A stretch of 64,000 bases of DNA. It comes from Altibacter sp. GTDB lineage: Bacteria > Bacteroidota > Bacteroidia > Flavobacteriales > Flavobacteriaceae. Made by a program: the position numbers and the translations under genes. Shown piece after piece: positions 53,420 to 61,900 of this stretch. The notes beneath the pieces are model-generated. The model was given only the letters and a program-made list of their open reading frames with translations, was not told the DNA's origin and ran no database searches. Location of the stretch: the NCBI GenBank assembly GCA_002696485.1, contig NZTP01000083.1, positions 22,998-86,997 on the forward strand. Direction: 5' to 3'. Positions within the stretch are counted from its first letter, which is position 1, and each line of letters opens with the position of its first letter.

Positions 53420-53449
53420 CAAAAATAGGTTACTTTTGTGAGTAGCAAA
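53420..53449 (-). promoter_or_regulatory. SAM hydrolase promoter
   Basis: On the minus strand TTTG (53446-53449), an 18-base spacer and TATTTTTG (53420-53427) match the complete Bacteroidota consensus TTTG-N17-23-TAnnTTTG, 36 bases before the ATG. Confidence 0.7.
53431..53438 (+). promoter_or_regulatory. phoH -7 element
   Basis: TACTTTTG matches TAnnTTTG. It overlaps the divergent SAM hydrolase promoter. It also covers the first codon of the longest phoH frame, arguing for a downstream start. Confidence 0.5.
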
Positions 53450-53491
53450 ACTATTTTGCATATTGTATTCATAAATTTAATCACACCGCTT

Positions 53492-54445
53492 TTGAACGAA
53501 CTTATTATCGAATTGACAGAGATTAGCCCACGTGATTTCTTCGGCCTCCAAAACGCTAATATCGATCTGCTTAAAAAATACTTTCCTAAATTAAAAATAG
53601 TTGCTCGCGGTAGCAAGATCAAGGTCTACGGGGACGAAGAGGTTCTCGAAGAGTTCGACTCGCGTATCTCTATGTTGTTGGATCATTTTGCCAAATACAA
53701 TAAGATCGACGAGAACAGCATCGAGCGAATCCTTCAGAGTGCCGGTCCCGAAGAATACGAGACCTCGCCAAGCAGTAATGAAGTATTGGTGCATGGCGTG
53801 AACGGAAAACTGGTCAAGGCTCAAACGGCCAATCAGCGTAAGTTGGTGGAGAAAATGCAAAAGAACGACATGGTCTTTGCCGTGGGTCCTGCGGGAACAG
53901 GAAAAACGTATACGGGAGTGGCGCTGGCAGTTAAAGCTTTGAAAGAAAAACAAGTGAAGCGTATTATTCTTACCCGTCCGGCGGTGGAAGCGGGTGAAAA
54001 TCTGGGTTTCCTTCCCGGAGATCTCAAAGAGAAACTGGATCCGTATATGCAACCCTTGTATGATGCCCTTCGCGATATGATTCCGCATGAGAAATTGGAG
54101 ATGTTCATTGAGAATGGAACCATTCAGATCGCACCTTTAGCCTTCATGCGCGGTCGTACTTTGGACAACGCCTTTGTTATCCTTGACGAGGCACAGAACA
54201 CCACCCATGCACAAATGAAGATGTTCTTAACCCGTATGGGTAAGAATGCCAAATTCATGATCACCGGAGACCCGGGGCAAATTGATCTGCCCAGACGTGT
54301 GATTTCCGGGCTAAAAGAGGCCTTATTGGTGCTAAAGGATGTTAATGGCGTAGGGATGATCTATTTGGACGACAAGGACGTGATCCGTCACCGTTTGGTG
54401 AAAGAAGTGATCGCCGCATACAAGAATATCGAAAACATAGATTAA
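53492..54445 (+). CDS. PhoH-family ATPase
   Basis: The protein has 317 residues from the TTG start chosen here. It has the N-terminal ELTEISPRDFFGLQNANIDL region and KH-like part, then the P-loop AVGPAGTGKTYTGVALAVKA, TRPAVEAGENLGFLPGDLKE, the Walker B VILDEAQNTTHAQMKMFLTR and MITGDPGQIDLPR. PhoH is a cytoplasmic ATPase thought to act in RNA metabolism with YbeY. The frame opens at a GTG (53438), but that codon overlaps the likely -7 element, and relatives start at the NELIIELTEI segment. This supports TTG at 53492. It precedes purC by three bases. Confidence 0.88.
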   Translation: MNELIIELTEISPRDFFGLQNANIDLLKKYFPKLKIVARGSKIKVYGDEEVLEEFDSRISMLLDHFAKYNKIDENSIERILQSAGPEEYETSPSSNEVLVHGVNGKLVKAQTANQRKLVEKMQKNDMVFAVGPAGTGKTYTGVALAVKALKEKQVKRIILTRPAVEAGENLGFLPGDLKEKLDPYMQPLYDALRDMIPHEKLEMFIENGTIQIAPLAFMRGRTLDNAFVILDEAQNTTHAQMKMFLTRMGKNAKFMITGDPGQIDLPRRVISGLKEALLVLKDVNGVGMIYLDDKDVIRHRLVKEVIAAYKNIENID

Positions 54446-54448
54446 GAA

Positions 54449-55402
54449 ATGGCGCAAACGCTAACAGTAACAGATTTTCAGTTTCCGGGACAAAAAGCAG
54501 TATATCGCGGAAAAGTACGCGAAGTGTATACCTTAGAAGACGACCTCTTGGTCATGGTTGCGACCGATAGGCTTAGTGCTTTCGACGTCGTCATGCCAAA
54601 GGGAATACCTTATAAGGGGCAGATCCTAAACCAGATCGCTACGAAGATGATGCGGGATACCGAAGATCTGGTACCCAATTGGTTGATCGCCACGCCCGAC
54701 CCGAATGTTGCGGTTGGGGCAGCCTGTGAACCGTATAAAGTAGAAATGGTAATCCGCGGGTACTTGAGCGGTCATGCAGCCCGTGAATACAAAGCAGGAA
54801 AACGCATGCTCTGTGGTGTAGCAATGCGCGAAGGGATGCAGGAGAATGATAAATTTCCGGAACCTATCATTACCCCGGCTACCAAAGCCGATGCAGGGGA
54901 TCACGATGAAGACATTTCTCGGGAAGACATTTTGGCACGAGGGATCGTTTCTGAAACGGAATACCTTCAGTTGGAAGACTACACGAGAAAATTGTTTCAG
55001 CGTGGAACCGAGATCGCAGCCAAACGCGGATTGATCCTTGTTGATACCAAATATGAATTCGGAAAAACGAAAGCGGGGAAGATCGTTTTAATCGATGAGA
55101 TCCACACACCCGATTCTTCGCGTTATTTTTATGCGGAAGGCTATTCAGAAAGACAACAAAAAGGAGAACCGCAGAAGCAACTGTCAAAAGAATTCGTACG
55201 TCAATGGCTTATTCAGAACGGCTTTCAGGGCTTGGAAGGGCAACGCGTTCCGGAAATGAGCGATGCTTATATCAACAGTGTTTCCGAGCGCTATATTGAA
55301 TTGTATGAGAATATTACCGGCGAACCGTTTGTAAAGGGGGATCTTTCAGACCTGCATAATCGCATTAAAACCAATGTCTTGAATTATTTGGAACAGCGAT
55401 AA
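54449..55402 (+). CDS. purC: Phosphoribosylaminoimidazole-succinocarboxamide synthase
   Basis: The 317-residue SAICAR synthetase has [76 protein letters not shown] and [20 protein letters not shown]. It joins aspartate to CAIR with ATP in purine synthesis. The length is that of the longer form common in Bacteroidota and yeast. It lies three bases after phoH and is probably co-transcribed with it. Confidence 0.95.
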   Translation: MAQTLTVTDFQFPGQKAVYRGKVREVYTLEDDLLVMVATDRLSAFDVVMPKGIPYKGQILNQIATKMMRDTEDLVPNWLIATPDPNVAVGAACEPYKVEMVIRGYLSGHAAREYKAGKRMLCGVAMREGMQENDKFPEPIITPATKADAGDHDEDISREDILARGIVSETEYLQLEDYTRKLFQRGTEIAAKRGLILVDTKYEFGKTKAGKIVLIDEIHTPDSSRYFYAEGYSERQQKGEPQKQLSKEFVRQWLIQNGFQGLEGQRVPEMSDAYINSVSERYIELYENITGEPFVKGDLSDLHNRIKTNVLNYLEQR

Positions 55403-55531
55403 TTCCTACTTTTAACGCTGTAGTCGCTTTCTTTCATTTCTCACAATCTATTGTTAATATTATGGATTTTCAGTATTTACGTCCCGGTATAAATAACTGA
55501 AAAACAATAAACTATATTCTTGCTTGACCTT

Positions 55532-55560
55532 AACTACGTGTTTCCACGTAGTTTTTTTTT
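55532..55560 (+). terminator. Terminator after phoH-purC
   Basis: AACTACGTG, loop TTTC and CACGTAGTT form a perfect nine-base-pair stem followed by a run of T. It lies 130 bases after the purC stop. Confidence 0.88.
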
Positions 55561-55905
55561 CAATAAGTGTTGCTATTTTCTAAGCATATTTCAATAAAAT
55601 TTACTTTTAATTATCATATAGCAACAACTATTGCAATAAAATTGAAATTTTATAAAACCGAAACATCTTTTTTTGCGTACATGTAAAGAATAGGTAAAAA
55701 AATAAGTAGGTATTTAAAACTGAAATAATAACAATTAATGTGACTTACTATATGAAAAGATGCGTATTAGTACGTGGAAGTGCTTCAGCGGTAAGGACAA
55801 TTTTTACACGGTCATCTTAAAATTAAAAATAACTATATAAAAAAAATACCCTGCAAACTATGGAATCAAAAATAGAATGTTATTGTAAAGAAGTATTATA
55901 GGCTA

Positions 55906-55936
55906 TTGACGCTTTGTGATACTTTTTTTATTTCTG
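55906..55936 (+). promoter_or_regulatory. Candidate promoter of the giant adhesin gene
   Basis: TTG at 55906, a 20-base spacer and TATTTCTG at 55929-55936 fit the Bacteroidota pattern with one mismatch in the -7 box, 36 bases before the ATG. Confidence 0.35.
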
Positions 55937-55972
55937 TTTCCAAGGAAAATATTAATCTTCAATAAACCAATC

Positions 55973-58900
55973 ATGAAAAACAAAACTACTCGAATTTTAA
56001 TTATGTTGATAGCACTGGTTGCCTTGACTTTCAATGGACATGCACAAACATATTGTGCTTCTAGTGGAAGCGCAGGAAGCACATTCTACATAGGCCAAAC
56101 TTGCTTGCAATCAAATTTTCCAAATTGTGAAAACTGTTGTGCGATTCCTGGTTCTTATACAGATGAAACCGGACGAGCACCTATTACAATTTTTACCCCA
56201 AACAGTACAACAAACGATCAGTTATCGGTCGGATATAATACCAATGCCGGGGGACTCCAAAATTACACATATGCGTTTTACATTGATTTAAATATAGATG
56301 GTGATTTTAATGATCCCAATGAATTGGTGAATTCCGGTTCGGGTAATATTAATTTTCCAACTGGAGGAGGTGGCTCTTTGAATGCTACTCCAATGATTCC
56401 TATGTCGGCTACAAACGGTATTACCAGAATGCGGTTTATTGTAAAAAACGGTACTACACCCGTTGCGGGCCCATGCGAAACCGGATTTGATGGTGAAACT
56501 GAAGATTGGCCGGTAGAAATTTCTGGTGCAGGTGTAGTTGGGGACACAACACCTCCAAACGCAGTGTGCCAAAATGTGACTGTACAATTGAATGCATCTG
56601 GGAATGCTTCAGTTACTGCAGCTCAGGTAGATGGGGGCTCAACTGACGATACAGGAATTACAAGTCGTTCTGTTTCACCCTCGTCATTTACCTGTTCAAA
56701 CATTGGAGGTAATACAGTAACTCTTACCGTGATGGATGCTGCAGGCAATATGGATACGTGTACTGCAACGGTAACCGTACAGGATAATATAGCCCCCTCC
56801 ATTACGTGTGCTTCAAACGGTACGCGAAATGTGGATTCGGGATCAAACATGTATACAGTTGTTGGAAATGAATTTGACCCTACGGCGTCTTCAGATAATT
56901 GCCCTCCGATAACTATTACCAACAATGTGAATGGAACCACAACTTTAGCCGGGGAATCATTCCCTGTTGGAGATACAGTAATTACTTGGTCGGTAGACGA
57001 TGGGAATGGTCAAATAACAAGTTGTATTGTGACCATTTCCGTTCAGTTCGACTCAAATCCTATGGTGCCGGGTACGGGGGCTGATGATACTTTTACGATA
57101 GTTTTAGACGGAGCCGATGTTGTAGTTATTAATGGGGGGATGGAGCTACTTAGACAACCATCTGCGAGTACTTCATCACTAACACTGAATGGAGCTGGTG
57201 GAAATGATTCGGCAACTACAGATTATTCCGGAGGTACTTTCGGTTTCCCGATTATTTTCAATGGAGGTTCTCAAAGCGGTGCTCCTGGTGATGTATTGAC
57301 CGTAACGGGAGCTACTTTTACAACTCAAACACTTAATTACGACGTTCCAGGAGCGGATGGAAATAATGGAAATATAGATTTGGATGGTTCGACAATTACC
57401 TATACGGGATTAGAACCTATTAATGCTGGAGATGCAGCTAACACAATATTAAACCTGCCTTCTGCAGTTGCGAATAATGCCACTTTGCAAAACAGTGCAA
57501 ATGCTGGTGAAATTGAAATTGTTGATAATGGTGCTACTTTTGAGGATACAGTTATCCCTAACCCTACAAGCACCTTAACGATAAACTTGGGAGACTCGGG
57601 TGATATCCTAAACGTAAATACCTTGGATGCAGCATATGCAGCTTCTCTAATTATTAACGGAGGATTAGCAACGACTGATAGTGTACAACTGACGGACGTA
57701 GACATCGATTCAGGAAATACAGGACGTGGTCTATATGTAACCGAAACAGAAACGCTAAATATATCCGGGGGAACAATAACGAATAACACGGCTACAATAG
57801 GCGGTGGAATTCTAGTCGATAATAGCACCAGTGGTATAGCTACAACGACCACAATTTCTGGTACAATAATATCCAACAATACGGCTTCAAGAGGAGGTGG
57901 GATCTTAAATAATGGAGGTATTATGAATATTGGAGCATCTACCTCAATTATATCTAATGCGGCTTCTTTTAGGAGTGGTGGCATTGAAAATTTCGGGGGA
58001 ACATTAAATGTCTTCGGAACAATTAGCGGTAATATCGCTACCGGTTCAGGAGGGGGCGTTCTTTCACAAGGAGGAACCCTAACTATTGATGGTGCTACCC
58101 TATCTGGAAACCAAGCTGGTTTCGTAGGGGGCGGTCTACAGATTGAAGCTGGTGCGACAGTAACTGTTTCTAATAATACCTCATTTACAGGTAACTTAGC
58201 TTCAGTAAATGGAGGGGCTGTGAATTTCGGAGGTGGAAGCTTGACCATTAGTGATGCCACAATTTCTGGTAACTCAGCGGGGTCAAATGGAGGGGGAATC
58301 TTTTTTGATCTAGGTACACTCTCTCTTACTAATACATCGATTGATGGTAATACGGCCAGTGGATCTGGAGCTACAGAAGGGGGTGGTGGTATCTACCTAA
58401 ACTCAGGTCGAACGTTAACCTTGGATAATTCAGTAAACATAACGAACAATATAGCTAACGGTACTTCTGGAAGTGGTGGAGGTATTTTTATGAGTACTGG
58501 TGCATCCTTAAGTGCTACCGGAACTATAATTAATGGAAATAGAGCCAATCGTGCGGGAGGTGGAATAGAAGACAATTCAGGAGCAGGGTTAAACCTTACT
58601 TTAATTAATGTAACCCTTAATAACAACAATACCGGTGTTGCACCTGCCGTAGCCAACCCTGGCAATGGTGGAGGTCTTCACATAACCGGAGCTGGAGATG
58701 CAAGCATTACCGGTGGTACCGTTAATGGAAATTTAGCTGCACGTGAAGGTGGAGGTTTATGGAACGGTACAGGAACCATGACGGTTACAGATGTGAGCAT
58801 TAATGGGAACGACGCTCAAGGAGCCGGTGCCGATGATGGTGGTGGTGGTATCTTCAATAATGGAGGAACACTCATTGTTGACGGTACAAGTACCATTGTT

Positions 58901-61900
58901 GGAAACATAGCCTCAGGAGCAGCTGGTTCTGGTGGTGGAATCTTCACACTTGGTGGAAGCTTAACAGTCGATAATATTTCTATTTCGGGCAATTCGGCCA
59001 ATCGTGCCGGTGGGGGTATAGAGATTAATGGTGGAACAAGCTATACATTTAATAATCTAGTACTGAATACAAACTCAATAACAACTCCAAATCCGGGTAA
59101 CGGAGGTGGATTGCACATTACCGGGCCAGCTAATACAACCTTTAACGGTGGTTCAATCATTAACAATAGTGCGAATGAAGGAGGCGGATTATGGAACGGT
59201 AGTGGATTGATGGATATTAACGGAACGATCATAACAGGAAATAGTGCGTTAGGGCCCAATACCGGCGGTGGAGGGATCTTTAACCTTGGTGGAGGTACCG
59301 TAGATATCGATGCCGCTACGACTTTAACAGGAAATATAGCTTCTGGGGCAACTCCAGGAGGCCGAGGTGGTGCCATCTTCAACAACACAAACGGTAGCCT
59401 TGTACTGGCTTCAGGACTAACAATCAATGGAAACTATGCCAGTAGAGCCGGTGGAGCTATTGAAGATACTTCAGGGGGATTATTGCTTCTTAACGGAGTG
59501 ACAATGCAAGGAAACGCTGCCGGAGTAGATATTGGTCTAGGAAATACCATAACGGCTAATCCAGGAAATGGAGGGGCTTTACACCTTTCTGGAACCACTA
59601 GTGCTACCGTAGATCTTTTCAGTAACATCTCAAATAATTTAGCTGCTTCTGAAGGAGGTGGTTTATGGAACAATTTAGGTACGCTTACCGTAAACCTTCC
59701 TATTATGGATGGTAACATAGCAAGTGGCGACGATGCTACTAACGGTGGTGGCGCAATCTTCAATAATGGAGGTACGCTAGATGTAAATGGGGGTGCTTAT
59801 TCCAATAATGTAGCCGACGGAATCTCAGGTTCTGGTGGGGCCATTATGAGTGTTGATGGAGCTGTTACCATTACTGATGTGGTAATGGCTTTCAATACCT
59901 CAAATCGTGCCGGAGGTGCTATCGAGCTTATTGACGGTACCCTGACAGTAGACGGAAATTATAATTTAAGTCAGAACAATGCCGGCGCAAATCCAGGTAA
60001 CGGAGGTGCAGTTCATATTTCAGGAACGGCCAATTCAACCTTTATCGGTGGACTTATACAAAATAATATTGCCGGAAGAGAAGGAGGTGGATTGTGGAAC
60101 AATACGGGTTTAATGACCGTAACTGGAACTCAAATTGATGCGAACGATGCCCAAGGTGGTGCCGCTGCCGACGATGGTGGGGGAGGAATCTTCAATAATG
60201 GCGGAACCGTTACCGTAGATGGTGGAAGTACCATCACGAACAATACAGCTTCAGGATCCACATTGGGCTCTGGAGGAGGAATATTGAACCTGAACGGAAC
60301 GCTTAACCTTGATGGAATTTCCGTCACGGGCAATACATCGAACCGTGCCGGTGGAGGAATTGAAATTAATGTGGCTGCAACAACTACTTCAACCTTTACG
60401 AACATTACATTGGACGGAAACAATGCAGGAACAAGTCCTGGTAATGGAGGTGGACTTCACATCACAGGTCCAGGAAACGTCACATTGAACGGAGGATCGG
60501 TTACCAATAATATCGCCAATGAAGGCGGGGGACTTTGGAACGGAAGTGGACTGATGGATATTAATGGAACAACGATTACGGACAACAGTGCCTTAGGTTC
60601 AAACACCGGAGGTGGTGGAATCTTTAACAATGGAAACGGAACGGTAGATGTCGATGCGGCTACAACCTTATCAACGAATATCGCTATGGGGGCAACTCCG
60701 GGCGGACGTGGAGGAGCAATCTTCAATAACACCAACGGTGTTCTTGCATTGGCTTCGGGACTTTCCATTACTGGAAATTATGCCAGTAGAGCCGGTGGAG
60801 CGATTGAGGATGCTTCCAATGGAATTTTGACCTTGAATGGTATCACAATGAGCGGCAACACTGCAGGAGTGGATATCGGCTTAGGAACGATGGCCAATCC
60901 GGGTAATGGAGGAGCTCTTCACCTATCGGGAACCACAAATGCAAACATCACAGGAAGTACAATATCAAACAACCAAGCTGCACTTGAAGGCGGTGGTCTT
61001 TGGAACAACGCTGGGACAATGGTTGTTTCTTCAACCACAGTTTCTGGAAACACAGCCCAAGGTGATGCTGCGGATGATGGTGGTGGAGGTATCTTTAATA
61101 ATGGTGGAACCTTAACACTTGTTGGAAATTCTGTATTGATATCCAATAATACTGCTTCGGGTACTTCCGGAAGTGGTGGTGGAATTTTTAGTACAGACGG
61201 AACGGTTACTATGGGGCAAGCGATTATTGAAGACAATTCGGCAAACAGAGCCGGAGGTGGTATTGAACTAATAAATGGAACCCTAAATGGAACAGGAACA
61301 CGATTACGCAATAATGATGTAAATGGTGGCGCGGGAATACCTAATCCGGGTAATGGTGGTGGTTTCCATGTAACGGGTGTTGCTACAATTACATTTAACA
61401 ATTCTATAGTATCGGGTAATGATGCTGCCTCTGAAGGAGGGGGTCTTTGGAACCAAGCTGGTACTACTATGAATGTCATCGCAACGCAAATTGTAAATAA
61501 CGAGGCATTAGGTGCTGCTGCCGATAATGGTGGAGGAGGTATCTTTAACAATGGAGGAACGTTGAACATATCAACGGGTGCTGGTCCAAGTACATTAATA
61601 AATAACAGAGCTACCGGTACTGCAGGATCTGGTGGAGGTTTATTTTCAACGGATGGTGCAGTAACTATTGGTGCGTCAACGGTTATTACTGGAAACCGTG
61701 CCAACAGAGCCGGAGGAGGTATCGAAATTATTAATGGTGACCTTGATCTAACCGATGTAACCCTTGATAACAATAACGCCGGAGTTGCTCCTGCGACTGC
61801 TGCTCCTGGAAACGGTGGTGGCTTACACATTACTGGTACTGCCAATGCAACCATTACCGGCGGAACAGTAGACAGCAATGTCGCTGCTTCTGAAGGTGGT

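Larger units (their letters stand above)
55403..55972. other. 570-base AT-rich intergenic region
   Basis: No gene is seen. It holds the terminator at 55532-55560 and a candidate promoter at 55906-55936. The remainder is strongly AT-rich with several short frames of no merit, and may carry regulatory sequence for the giant adhesin gene. Confidence 0.6.
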
